Below are positions 12,030 through 22,132 of a DNA stretch of 64,000 nt, piece after piece. The notes under the pieces were generated by a model. It was not told where the DNA came from. It was given only the letters and a program-made list of their open reading frames with translations, and did no database searches. Both the position numbers and the translations under genes were made by a program. Within the stretch, counting starts at the first letter, position 1. Each line of letters starts with the position of its first letter. The stretch comes from Daedaleopsis sinensis (lineage: Eukaryota > Basidiomycota > Agaricomycetes > Polyporales > Polyporaceae): positions 4,278,001 through 4,342,000 of the forward strand of contig CM066304.1 in the NCBI GenBank assembly GCA_033807695.1. Reading direction: 5' to 3'.

Positions 12030-12974
12030 CTGTCGCCTCCTGCCATTCGCCAGGTCTCCTTTCCGCTGTTGTTAATGACTTTCATGTATTCGTAAGTCAC
12101 GAGTGCCGTGCTGTGTACGTCCAGACAGTTGCACATGTACACTAATTAATGGCTATGATTTCATGCCTAACTTCTGTGTCTTTGCGTCCTCATCTAGTAC
12201 GAGCCTGAGTGTTGACGATCTCGAGTTCCGATAAATTCGTGTGCTCCATACATATTACAGTCCGTGGTCTCAATTTTGGTAATCCTTCGAGTGGTTCTTT
12301 TGATACCTCTGACTGATAGGTGCTGCTGCTTAGCAACACTATTCTACTCGCTCGCCTCGCTCTCGCACTTTTCGCACTTTTGAAGTCCCGCTGGTACGGG
12401 CCGCGGGCCGGACAAGGGCCGGATGGACGTCCCCCCAATTTTGGCAGCGTAAGCGCCAATGAAAGTCGAACGCTCCTCTTGCTCCGACCACCACCACGTC
12501 CGCGAGTCGAGATCTCTAGACCTCGTTACCAGTTGTCGACGCAAGTATTCCGGATGGATCACTTGATACCTGGCGTTATAACACACTGGACGGTTGTTCC
12601 CATATCAGACACAAGTGCAGCCACACAGTGGTCGTGAATCTTGCCCACAGACCGACAGACATCCAGTATACAGGGTCCCATATGCACACCATCAGTAAGT
12701 AATCATGGCAGGCGTACCATACAGATAATTTTCATTGACAGTTGACTAACTGTGACCGCTCCGCGTCAACCCTGGAGCCTTTTCGCGCCGTAGGGCCGTT
12801 CGTAAGTATTTATATTACGAGTTCGCATTCACGACATACTGTATCTCACCTCTAGTTCCTCCCAGCCTTCACCATCAGAGAAAAGACCAATGAGCAACAT
12901 CAGGGTATACTGTACGCTGCGTCACGGTAATCTTAATTCTGGCTCGAAATCTTGCTGACCTTTCTCATCCGCAG
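12030..12974. other. Spacer between tandem transporter copies
   Basis: Corresponds to the 3' flank of the intact transporter and the promoter/5' exon region of the decayed copy. A first exon equivalent to MNSTVGV of the intact gene is not recognisable here, although a short frame ending in MSNI near 12890-12905 lies at the expected place. No other feature seen. Confidence 0.45.
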
Positions 12975-15259
12975 GGCTCGCCTTCGTTGTCTACTGGGGG
13001 GTTGTTCTCTTTGGATATGACACGTGAGTCGTCGACTCTGATCATTGAGGAACGATATCAAACGCAGACCCATGGGAGTCGGTGGTGGAGTTGTCTCCCA
13101 GCCGTACTTTTATGCGCCAGTTTGCCGGAATCACAGACGGGGAAGCAAACACAAATACCAGCAAAACCAACGACATAAACTCGAACGTCGTCTCTGTTCT
13201 CCAAGCTGGGGCATTCTTTGGGGCACTCGCCAGCGCACCGCTCTCAGGTGGGTCCCAGCTGCGATACGTGATGCACGAAGTCTGTCAATGGCTGTTCGGG
13301 CTCTGGACCCGGTCCAGTATGTATATGATGCCTTCTCCCGAGGTCATCTGCACATACGACGTATTTCTCGCGCTCTCTTCGTAACCGGAGAGGTATCGTA
13401 CTGTACGGATCGATACCGCGCGCGTTCATGCTGAATGGGAACGCTCACACGCGAAGGATTGCTGACAGGTGTCTTTCCAAAGCTGCCCTCGGGCGGAAGC
13501 GGTCGCTGCTGCTCTGGAGTCTCGTGTTCTCCGTTGGTGCCGTAAGTGCTCTTCTGTCCCCACGTCGACCGTTCATCGTCACTCACTGCATCGCGCGTTA
13601 TACATAGATCCTGCAGACTATTGCGGATGGCTCACGTGGGCTGGGGTACATCTATGCAGGGCGCGTCGTTGCCGGGCTGGGTGTCGGGGCGATCTCTGCC
13701 CTCGCGCCGACGTTCGTGTCCGAATGTGCCCCTAAGGATGTCCGCGGACGGTTGACGGGCATGATGCAGATCATGATTGCGGTGGGACGACGCTCTCGTA
13801 TTTTCTCAACTGTGCGTGCAATGTCTCTCATATACCTTCTTTCCCCGGCTGACTATGTGTATTGCGGATACAGTAGGAGTCAGCTCGCACCTGACAGGTC
13901 CCGCCGTCTGGCGGATTCCGTTCGGCTTCCAGCTCGTTCCTGCTGCCGCGATGGCACTCGGGCTGTTCACTGTGAAGGAGTCTCCTCGCTGGCTCGCGTC
14001 ACAGGAGCGCGTCGAGGACGCACAGAGCAATCTAGCCTACTTCCGCGGTCTGAAAGCCGATGACGAACGTGTCCGTACAGAAATGGCAGAGATTGAGGCT
14101 GCGATCTCTGAGGAGCGTGAAACACGTGCAGGCCTGGGACCGAGAGAGGCATTCCTTGGACAAGGGAACTTCGTGCGCTTCGTCATTGCTGTCGTGATCT
14201 TTGTGCTTCAGGAATGGTCGGGGCAGATTACTACGCCCCGCAGATCTTCACGTCGGTGAGCACTCATTTATTTCACGCCCACTTCCTCACAGTCGTGTAC
14301 GCGTCAGTCGGACTGATGATGCATCCACAGATTGGATATACTGGAGCGACGAGCTCTCTCCTTGCGTCTGGGATATATGGCATCATGAAACAGCTCGCCA
14401 CGACTGTGTTCGTTTTCTTCCTCGTCGACCGGCTCGGGCGCACACGCATGCTCTTCATCTCTGCAATGGGCATGGGTGTCCTATTCTTCATCGTTGGCGC
14501 CCTCCTGAAGACCTTTCCCCCGCCTATGGATGGCCCGGACTCGGACCCTCCCCCCGCGAGCAAGGCGATGGCGGCGATGTTGTATATCTATGTGTGCTTC
14601 TATTCTATGGGATGAGGGCCGCTTCCGTGAGTGTACGCGGCTCTCGTGATTGATGTCACATTGACTCCTTGTGGATGCACGTCTCGTTGACCGCACAGAT
14701 GGGTGTACGTATCGGACATCTTCCCGACGAGGACCCGGCACTATGACTTGGCGGTGGGAAGCGCGTCGCAGGGGTTGTTCAGTGAGTACGTCGCGCACAT
14801 TCATACACGCGGATTTTCACCACGTATCTCTGCGGCGTGTATCTTCATGGAAGACTTCGTTGTCTCGAAGATCACCTCGACCTTGCAGTCTGCGCTAGGC
14901 TACAAGTTGTTCTTCATGTTCGGGACATTTGACCTCGATGCCTTGACCGTTTTCTCCCTGTGCGTGACCAAACATTATCAGCCTCCCGACCTTTGATTCG
15001 CGTTGCTGAGTCTTCCAAAGTCTTATCCCAGAGACGAAGGGGCACAGCTTAGAAGATATGGATATCATCTTCGGCACCGTCCAGGAGGAGAAACGAAAAG
15101 CAGATATCCAAGCAGTAGTCCAGCAACGTGGAGGTGCGTTCATATATAGTCTGTGTGCTACTACTTGGTGACTTGCCACTTCAATCGCCCACGACCTGTT
15201 TAGAGCCTGCGTTGGAGCATTCCACCGACAATCCCAACTGCAATAAGCGACTATACTAG
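12975..15259 (+). pseudogene. Decayed tandem paralogue of the MFS transporter
   Basis: Follows the neighbouring transporter exon by exon, from the helix 1 exon (GLAFVVYWGVVLFGYDT) to the C-terminus (PETKGHSLEDMDIIFG...stop at 15257). It has at least four inactivating lesions: an extra T in the run 13108-13111 that shifts the frame after GVGGGVVSQPYF; loss of one base near 13785 in the helix 5 region; a 10-bp deletion near 14227 that removes the N-S-V-G of helix 7; and a TGG-to-TGA nonsense codon at 14613-14615 in helix 10 (YSMG-stop). Exon borders and most codons are otherwise well preserved, so the loss looks fairly recent. The first exon is missing or unrecognisable. A single sequencing error could not explain all four. 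Confidence 0.85.
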
Positions 15260-16020
15260 TCACCCAGGGAGACATATGCGCTGTTTGGAACGCATTTGGA
15301 CTCGCGCTTCTCGCTTCAAACCTTTCCTGCTCAGGTTCGACAGCGACGTAAGACAATCTACCTTAACAGGCGATGTAGGCCCCCCCCGTTTGTCACGTAC
15401 GAAGAACTCAGTCAACCCTATTGCTTGCGAGGACTATCATGTTCTTCAATTTGTTCGGTAAGTCTCAAATCTATGGATCATACGGACGGCGTTGTATTCT
15501 ATAACTAGAAGGTGACTGACCCAGGATTAAGTTTCGCTCCGTACCGCCTTGGTACGCCCTCAAAACCAGAATCCCAGTGTTGTCATCGCATATGTGACTT
15601 GCGCACAGCCGCCTCACTAGCCGCGTATGGGAAATCCACGAGACCTAAGGTCTCGCCGCCGATTGTGGTTGTCGAGGTGAAATTCACCAACGAGACATTC
15701 GTCTCATACATCATCCTCAATTCGAACCAGTTGGTTTTTTTGTATACTCCGCGCAGGCTTAGGATCGTTGTACAAGCCGTAAGTGAGCGCCTCCGCATCC
15801 TTCGCTGTCAAAGATAAATACCGCCCGAGGTCTAGGAAGTCGTCTACTCGTGAGTACTGCCTCGTGGTGACAATAAGGCACTGCCATGCGCTCAACTCTC
15901 AAAGGCCTGTCCCCCCGGCGTTAGATACCGAGTCGCTGCTCTTTTCGCGCCTCCATTCCGACCCGCACTATCTGTCCGGGCCTTCGTCTCCAAGAAGAAC
16001 TCTAGACTGTTCTTCCTCGC
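15260..16020. other. Intergenic between two pseudogenes
   Basis: No supported gene. The stretch 15580-15880 has open frames on both strands without recognisable domains. It may include the lost promoter and first exon of the NLR-like pseudogene that starts at 16021. Confidence 0.4.
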
Positions 16021-16328
16021 ATGTACCGCATTCGTGACGGCTTGGACCACCTGCGCAGAGGCTTGAGACACTTAGGCGATGGAGAAACGACGGATGGAGT
16101 CCTGGTGGTCACTCTCGAGGCCTTGAGTGGTGCTCAGAAAGCCGCGGACTCAATCCCGGTGCCAGGCTTGAACATGATATTCGGACTGTTGCATGACATC
16201 CTCGAGAAAGCACAGGTGCGTAATAGCTTTCATGGCCGTAGAATATGCCATGTATAACACGAACGCATGCTACTCGAGTCTAGACGTCAAGAGCCAATGG
16301 GAAGGCATTGCGAGAGCTACGTGAAGAA

Positions 16329-16510
16329 TATTAGGAATAGGCAAGAACACGAGCAGAGCGACGACGAGCGAAGCGGAAGGATGCAACAGGACTGGAGATT
16401 TTGATGTATCTACAATGTACAGTAGATACTACGCGGAATAAGGTTTCGGCCATGGCCGAGCTGTACAGTACCGCCCTAAGCGCTCTACAAGCGCCGGGTT
16501 ACTTTCAACA
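16329..16510 (-). repeat. 3' LTR of the gag-only element
   Basis: 182 bp, in direct orientation with 17557-17738 and seemingly identical by eye. It begins on the minus strand with TGTTGAAAG. Confidence 0.88.
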
Positions 16511-16544
16511 CGCCCCTTAAGCCTGCGCTTGTGAGCAAGAGCCA

Positions 16545-17381
16545 TTAGTACAAGCGGAGAACCTCAGTGTCCGAATCATCTATCCCAAAACGCGCAACGT
16601 GCGATGAGAGACGCCCCTCCCCATCACCACCTTCCTCCTCCCTGCCTCGAGTCTTCTTCGGCTTAGCAAACGACTTGGGAGTCGGGCACTCACGAATGTA
16701 GTGGCCAACACCTCCGCAGAGGTGGCAGGTGACTTCGCCACGAGCGACGAGCGCATGAGCGCTGGAGAAGTCCGAAGCACTGGCCTGGGCACGACGAAGT
16801 TGAGCTTCGAAGCCAGTGATGCGAGTGGTGACAGCAGAGATGGTGAGCGAGTCGAACGGAAGGGACTCGAGCTGCGTGAGGACGGGGGCATAATCGGGGG
16901 AAAGGCCTTCGGTGATGACGAGGATGATGTCGATGGTCGTGGCGGGACAAGGGGTGTGAGAGAGCTCGAGAGCTCGTGCACGAACACGACCGATCCAGCC
17001 GATGGCGGACTCGTCCTCGTTCTTGACCATGCGAAGGAAGGAGCGACGGAGAGAGAGAGCAGAATTGACTGACGAAGAACGATGCACCTGCTCGAGCGCT
17101 TCCCACATCTCGCGAGGGTTTTCCATGCCCAACACGAAAGGCACCTGGGAGGGATCGATGGCAAGGATGATCTTCGACCTAGCCAGCTCCCGCTTCTTCT
17201 GCTGCTCCCGCACTCCCTTCGGACCCTTGGGGATCATCTCCTCGGTCGGGACCTCGGAGGATGGGCGGACAACATCCAAGAGATCCAATGCAACGAGGAT
17301 AGAACTCATCTGAACGCGCCACACCTCGTAGTTGCCCTCGATGAGCTGCGTGATGCGGTGTTGACTGGGTCTTTCGTCCAT
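16545..17381 (-). CDS. Copia-type Gag with CCHC zinc knuckle
   Basis: A 278-aa single-exon protein, the sole gene of the gag-only LTR element. The N-terminal part carries the retrotransposon gag (UBN2/DUF4219-type) features: a start shortly before LIEGNYEVWRVQMSSILVAL, then AIDPSQVPFVLGMENPREMW and a helical core. Near residue 218 there is a zinc knuckle, CHLCGGVGHYIREC (C-x2-C-x4-H-x4-C), then a basic stretch KPKKTRGREEEGG. Its role is to form the particle and bind RNA. The ORF is intact and ends about 35 bp before the 3' LTR, so the element may still be mobilisable in trans. Confidence 0.88.
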   Translation of the reverse strand: MDERPSQHRITQLIEGNYEVWRVQMSSILVALDLLDVVRPSSEVPTEEMIPKGPKGVREQQKKRELARSKIILAIDPSQVPFVLGMENPREMWEALEQVHRSSSVNSALSLRRSFLRMVKNEDESAIGWIGRVRARALELSHTPCPATTIDIILVITEGLSPDYAPVLTQLESLPFDSLTISAVTTRITGFEAQLRRAQASASDFSSAHALVARGEVTCHLCGGVGHYIRECPTPKSFAKPKKTRGREEEGGDGEGRLSSHVARFGIDDSDTEVLRLY

Positions 17382-17556
17382 GGTGATGGGGGAGACGGCG
17401 GGGGAGATGAGGGGGTAAGGACAGTGGGCTCGGAGTCGAAGACGTGTGTCGGACTGAAGTTGCTCGGGAGGCTACCGACCGTTTGCGAGCGGTTACGAAC
17501 GAGTTGACGACGATGACAAGTGAGAACGAGCAGTTTAAGCAGCAGGGCTCATAACC

Positions 17557-17738
17557 TATTAGGAATAGGCAAGAACACGAGCAGAGCGACGACGAGCGAA
17601 GCGGAAGGATGCAACAGGACTGGAGATTTTGATGTATCTACAATGTACAGTAGATACTACGCGGAATAAGGTTTCGGCCATGGCCGAGCTGTACAGTACC
17701 GCCCTAAGCGCTCTACAAGCGCCGGGTTACTTTCAACA
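17557..17738 (-). repeat. 5' LTR of the gag-only element
   Basis: 182 bp, matching 16329-16510. On the plus-strand map it lies downstream because the element is on the minus strand. The primer-binding site GGTTATGAGCCC adjoins its internal edge. Confidence 0.88.
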
Positions 17739-18216
17739 AAGAACTCTCCAGGCTCTACACCCATCTTGACAACGTGAAAGGATCTGTGGATACTAGGCTT
17801 CAACAGTACAGTCAAGAATCTCTAGAACGAAACAGGCTTACGCAGGGCCTCCTACGTGCCGAACCGCTCATGAGTCGAGTCGAAGTTCTGAAGAGGTGAG
17901 TATACCTGTACTGGATACACTTCGCGTTGACTACAACTCTGCAGCAGGGATCTGATGAAGGTTTGCGACCAGGCCAACAGACTCGGTCATAGTACATGGT
18001 TCTCGAGATGGTTCTTCAGTGAGGCGGACGACAAGCTATTGAAGGAGATGAAAGTCCGGATGTGCGAAGCGTGCAATCGTTTTCAGGTAAGAAATGCTGT
18101 AGAGCTGTAATATGTAATTGATCGTCTCTACAGTTCGAGGCTATGATTGCGGTGGAAACGTTGGTAGATCAGATATTAAACGAGCTGCTCGTACGTGAAC
18201 TATCTCGATTACGCCC

Positions 18217-18626
18217 TTTTTTTTTTTTTTTTTTTGGAGGAGCGTATTCGCCGTTGAACTACCGTCGTCTCGAAAGCTCATCATGCTGTTCTGATTACGA
18301 ATGTAATCCGGCACGCTGACAGCTTAGGCCAGGGACATTACCCGACTAAGCTGTTTGCAGGGGTTTTAAACCCCGCTGGTTCGAGCACCATCCAAAGGGA
18401 GGAAATGCGTTTACGCACACTTCCAGAGCCTTCGGGTGCAGCCGTGCTCTGGAAGTAGTGTGGGACTCGTCCGGCGTGATCCGACCGGCCATACCCACTA
18501 AAACCCCCCGCGGTAATAATGGGACGGCTAAGTCCCGGGGCGGGCTCGAACCCAGTGCTTCTGCACATCTGGACACTGGGTCTTGATCGAGTTGAGAGTG
18601 GTATACCGCTACGCCACCTCGCCCCT
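18217..18626 (-). mobile_element. tRNA-derived SINE with poly(A) tail and target-site duplication
   Basis: Minus-strand element of about 410 bp. Its 5' head GGGGCGAGGTGGCGTAGCGG looks like a tRNA with an A box (TGGCGTAGCGG, 18606-18616) and a B box (GGTTCGAGCCC, 18542-18552). Its 3' end is a run of about 19 A (T on the plus strand, 18217-18235). Both sides carry TTACGCCCTT (18209-18218 and 18627-18636), a 10-bp duplication that partly merges with the tail. The T-arm does not pair as in a working tRNA. It lies in an intron of the NLR-like pseudogene. A second B-box-like GGTTCGAGCAC is at 18378-18388 on the plus strand. Confidence 0.82.
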
Positions 18627-19137
18627 TTACGCCCTTGTTTTAATCCCACTGATGAGACCATATAGGCTGAAGGTATGCGTTATGATGAATCTTGCGAAAC
18701 GTGCAGTTAACTAATGGCGGACGAATCAAGCCGACGCCCGAGTACTTGAGCTGCTCTCGCCAGGGCTCGATGCAAGTTTTCGTGCGGCTATTAACGAGAT
18801 GAAGAGTCACTACCTGAAGGACACACGCAAGGAGCTCTTCGAGGACCTCTATGCGTTCTACTATCGCCACAGAACTCTGTCGCCGTCTGGAAGAATCGAA
18901 TGTGCTCGGGGCATCTTTCTTCTTCACCCGAGGGGCTCAGAAGCTAGACTCTACAGAGCTGTTCTTTCCAACAATCGCCGTTCAACTCGCCACCCTACAA
19001 CCCTCCCTCCGTCCCCATATTGTTGCTGCTGCTCGCAAGTACTTGCAAGCTGGGAAGACCCAGCGGATGCAGTTAGCGTACGAGGAGCTACTGCAGAAGC
19101 CGCTATCTGCGCTACCCAAGAATCCACATAACTCAGT

Positions 19138-19379
19138 AAATATATACTACTCTAGTTACCCAATATGATTGACATAGCCCCTCTTTAGTTGGCCAATCTG
19201 ACCGGATCGAACTAAAGTATATAGACTACTAGGACCGTCCGATCGGATGTGGGGGATATACCTTACATCAGTTGTTCGATACGACTGGGCCTTTGGGTAC
19301 CTACTAGTGGGTTACTGGTATTCATGTCCGATCGGACTACTAGTATGCCCACTCACCATCAGCCTACCCATCTGGCGCT
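19138..19379. other. Junction between NLR pseudogene and GC-rich array, with CCGATCGGA motifs
   Basis: No gene. It contains GACCGGATCGAAC near 19200, CCGTCCGATCGGATG near 19235 and GTCCGATCGGACTACTAG near 19328. The same motif family recurs at the far side of element A (37600-37760), so this is probably the subterminal zone of that element. Confidence 0.5.
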
Positions 19380-20470
19380 TGCTTCTGTCCGGTCCACTCG
19401 GCGCTTGCTCGCCCCGCCCGCCTGGCGCTTGCTCTACTCCCGCCCCAGCCCGCCCCGCGCTCCCTCTGCCCAGCATCCCCAGCGCTTGCTCTGCCCCCGC
19501 CCCGCGCTCCCTCTGCGCAGCATCCCTGGCGCTTGCTCTACTCCCACCCCCACCCCCTGGCGCTTGCTCTACCCCGCGCACCCGCGCACCCGCACCCGGC
19601 TCGCCATGCTCAGCGCGGCTCTCAGCCCACGCACCACTCACCGTACTCAGCGCGGCTCTCACCCGCGCACCCGCGCACCCGCACCCGGCTCGCCATGCTC
19701 AGCGCGGCTCTCAGCCCACGCACCACTCACCGTACTCAGCGCGGCTCTCACCTCGCGCACCCGGGCACCCGGGCACCCGGGCACCCGGGCACCTGCGCAC
19801 CTGCGCACCTGCGCACCCGGCACCCGCGCACCACTCACCGTACTCAGCGCGGCTCTCACCTCGCGCACCCGGGCACCCGGGCACCCGGGCACCTGCGCAC
19901 CTGCGCACCTGCGCACCCGGCACCCGCGCACCACTCACCATACTCAGCGCGGCTCTCACCCGCGCACCCGTGCACCCGCACACCCGCGCACCCGCGTACC
20001 CGCGCACCCGCACCCGGCTCGCCATGCTCAGCGCGGCTCTCAGCCCACGCACCACTCACCGTACTCAGCGCGGCTCTCACCTCGCGCACCCGCGCACCCG
20101 GGCACCCGGGCACCTGCGCACCTGCGCACCTGCGCACCCGGCACCCGCGCACCACTCACCGTACTCAGCGCGGCTCTCACCTCGCGCACCCGGGCACCCG
20201 GGCACCCGGGCACCTGCGCACCCGGGCACCTGCGCACCTGCGCACCTGCGCACCTGCGCACCTGCGCACCCGGCACCCGCGCACCACTCACCGTACTCAG
20301 CGCGGCTCTCACCTCGCGCACCCGGGCACCCGCGCACCCGGGCACCACTCACCATACTCAGCGCGGCTCTCACCTCGCGCACCCGGGCACCCGGGCACCC
20401 GCGCACGCGCACACCCGCGCACGGCTCTCCATGCTCAGCGCGGCTCTCAGCCCACGCATTGCTCACTGTA
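19380..20470. repeat. GC-rich higher-order minisatellite rich in ACCCGGG
   Basis: About 1.1 kb of tandem repetition. Short blocks GCACCCGGGCACC and CTGCGCAC are repeated 2-6 times inside a larger unit of about 90-110 bp that restarts with CACCGTACTCAGCGCGGCT or CCATGCTCAGCGCGGCTC. The left end (19380-19560) is a degenerate version with GGCGCTTGCTC. Frames are open on both strands merely because stop codons are absent from the unit, so I do not call a gene. The ACCCGG core is also the most over-represented hexamer I notice in the body of element A. Confidence 0.85.
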
Positions 20471-20908
20471 CTCAGCGCTGTCGCCCGACCAGGAGGTGAG
20501 CTTGCCAGACGCCGTGGTTGGTGCTAGCCATACCTGTTCCGTAGAGTTTCAAGCCAAGTGCCCAGATTAGGTCCCAAATATTTGCATCCGGATATCCGGA
20601 ACCGGGTATAAATATTTGCATGTGCCTGTTTGCATTCGTACCACTATCTCATCAGTGTCATGTACAGATCCGGCGGACAATGGTGACCATCTGAGTCGAC
20701 CGATCGCAGTACGTCGCGGCAAAAATGCTTTGGCGCTTGTGCTCTGGGCGTCTTCAAACAATAGAAAATTGCACATCACCCTTGTGAACAATTGTCAATC
20801 ATTGTTTTCGGTCACATAGTCAACAATTGAAGTAACCCAAAGAACAATCAGCCTGATTGTATATATCAGTACCTGCGGAAATGGGTCATTCACACTTCTG
20901 CCACCACC
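20471..20908. other. Upstream region of the small W-rich gene
   Basis: No gene. It contains ATATCCGGAACCGGGTATAA near 20590, a set of CAATTG-centred words (GAACAATTGTCAATCATTG near 20787 and CAACAATTGA near 20822) and TATATA-like sequence at 20859, about 50 bp before the ATG at 20909. These are plausible promoter elements. Confidence 0.4.
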
Positions 20909-21603
20909 ATGTCAGACTCATTTGCCCCCATGCCACCTGGCAGTCCGACGTCTGACCTCAGAGCCGCGACAACCCCCACCCACAAGGATTTAATCAAGAC
21001 AGCTGCAGAAAATGAGGCGGAGCTCTACTGCTGGAGAATCCAGGAGGCGGTCATGCACTACCCGGCAGAGCCCACTCCGTTGGATAGCGCTCGGTTTGCC
21101 CACGGTATTGGCCGTGAGCTTGTAAGTTTCAGTTACCCGCCCTTTATGACTCACGCTAATAGTCATTTGCAGTGGATGATAATGCCCGCCATGGGCATTA
21201 GTGCAACCCTGGCCCAGGTGTCGACAGCCAAAGGCTTTAGCTTGGTCCCTCAAACCATGCTACATATTCTCGAACATACCGACTGGTTTGGTATGCGTCT
21301 TCGGGTCAACATAGCCGATATCTCCCGCCTCGAGATTCGGGACTCCCGCGATTTCCTCCTAATGGAGATTGGCGACGTATCAACTGTCGCGGAGAAGTTG
21401 ACACCCGCCTGGTGGAAGTGGACCGACACTGACCACTTTCCCAAGCCGTCCTGGTGGATCTCACCAGATGCGATGGTGGTAAGTCTCATATTACTCCATT
21501 ATAGGATGTTGTCCCATTTGAGGGCATCCTTCAGCCGAGGCCTATGTCCATCCACTTGTCGGATATTGACGAAGCTGGAGATCCGGCTGAAGCTGATAAC
21601 TAG
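20909..21603 (+). CDS. Small W-rich KDZ-associated protein (element A)
   Basis: Exons 20909-21121, 21173-21478 and 21505-21603 give a 205-aa protein. I do not recognise a named domain. Visible features: helix with CWRIQEAVMHYPAEPTPLDSARFAHGIGREL (residues about 40-71, quoted in parts elsewhere), a hydrophobic middle, and a tryptophan cluster AWWKWTDTDHFPKPSWW near residue 160, followed by a short acidic tail DIDEAGDPAEADN. The gene in element B at 52931-53701 has the same exon layout and the same sequence of marks (WRIGQAIESFPGNPTPLD, AKWWEWDRQ, TWWCTP), so this is a conserved KDZ cargo gene under selection. Function is unknown. It is transcribed away from the KDZ transposase gene here but in the same direction as it in element B. 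Confidence 0.75.
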
Positions 21604-22132
21604 CCGGCGTGGATCGTACGTACCTTACTATTTTCTACCCGACCTTATCCTCACGCCAGATAATGTAGCACCGGGTAGATTGACAACATCATTGGTCTCT
21701 GTAGCTGCTCCAGAACAATGTGATTGTATATCTGTAGAAAACCATTAACATTGTTCCAATTGACTCACAATGCACTCGTCTTGACACTACGACCATCGGC
21801 CTATTCTATCTACTATGGTACGTGGATCTTATAATTGTGATAGCCGTTACGGCTGTCGGATCCGATTCGCCATGTAGCCACCGGGCTACACCGATCACTA
21901 GTATGTTATAGAGACCTCCGTTATACGATCGTACCCACTATTATCTGCATATTCATTATCCGATCCAAGACCTGACATTCCATTAGAGCCGTCCGATCCG
22001 GGTATGGCCGTTTGCACTGTGGTGCTCGGATCCGGCCCATGATGTGGTCACTTCAGTGGTCCGATCGTACCTGTCAGGTGTGTGACTTGACAGTGGATCC
22101 ATCACATAGCTGCATCCTATAAGCCGGCGAAA
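21604..22132. other. Spacer with GATCCGG/CGATCG words
   Basis: Between the W-rich gene and the 3' end of the KDZ gene. It has repeated words such as GTCGGATCCGATTCG (21855), GTCCGATCCGGGTATGG (about 21992), GCTCGGATCCGGCCC (about 22027) and GTCCGATCGTACC, matching motifs near both ends of element A. No gene. Confidence 0.5.

Larger units (their letters stand above)
16329..17738 (-). mobile_element. Gag-only (TR-GAG type) Copia-like LTR retrotransposon
   Basis: Two 182-bp direct repeats (16329-16510 and 17557-17738) flank one gag-like gene. The element is bounded by a perfect 5-bp target-site duplication AAGAA (16324-16328 and 17739-17743). On the minus strand the LTR begins TGTTGAAAG and ends CCTAATA. 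Next to the 5' LTR is GGTTATGAGCCC (about 17545-17556), the complement of the anticodon arm of methionine tRNA (GGGCTCATAACC), which is the half-tRNA primer strategy known from copia. A purine-rich AAGGGG lies just before the 3' LTR. There is no protease, integrase or reverse transcriptase, so the element must be moved by partner elements. It interrupts an exon of an NLR-like gene. Confidence 0.9.
16021..19137 (+). pseudogene. NLR-like NACHT gene broken by two insertions, P-loop loss and 3' truncation
   Basis: Paralogue of the NLR-like gene at 1.4-4.1 kb. The helical N-terminus is recognisable in order: 16021-16215 (MYRIRDGLDHLRRGL...IPVPGLNMIFGLLHDI), then an exon starting near 16286 (SRANGKALRELREELSRLYT) whose codons continue at 17744 after a mobile element is skipped. 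Next come 17942-18087 (SRDLMKVCDQANRLG), 18133-18190 (AMIAVETLVDQILNELL) and an exon near 18735 (LDASFRAAINEMKS...TRKELFEDLYA). There the reading frame jumps by one base into STIATELCRRLE, so the strand and P-loop that should lie between (GGAGTGKS in the paralogue) are absent. After LGASFFFTRG and PTIAVQLATLQP the match ends near 19137, before Walker B. A TR-GAG LTR element sits in exon 2 and a SINE in the intron after 18190. It cannot encode a functional NTPase. Confidence 0.85.

Noticed and set aside
15512..15880. Possible gene between the transporter pseudogene and the NLR pseudogene
   Set aside because: Open frames on both strands overlap each other and show no domain, codon bias or splice logic that I could support.
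18300..18626. Functional tRNA genes in the SINE
   Set aside because: A and B boxes are present but the T-stem and acceptor stem do not pair properly. A poly(A) tail and target duplication mark a SINE instead.
19247..20570. Long open frames of 345-426 codons through the GC-rich minisatellite, on both strands
   Set aside because: All frames are open because the repeat unit lacks stop codons. The products are simple APGHPGTRAP-type repeats with no start context or unique domain.
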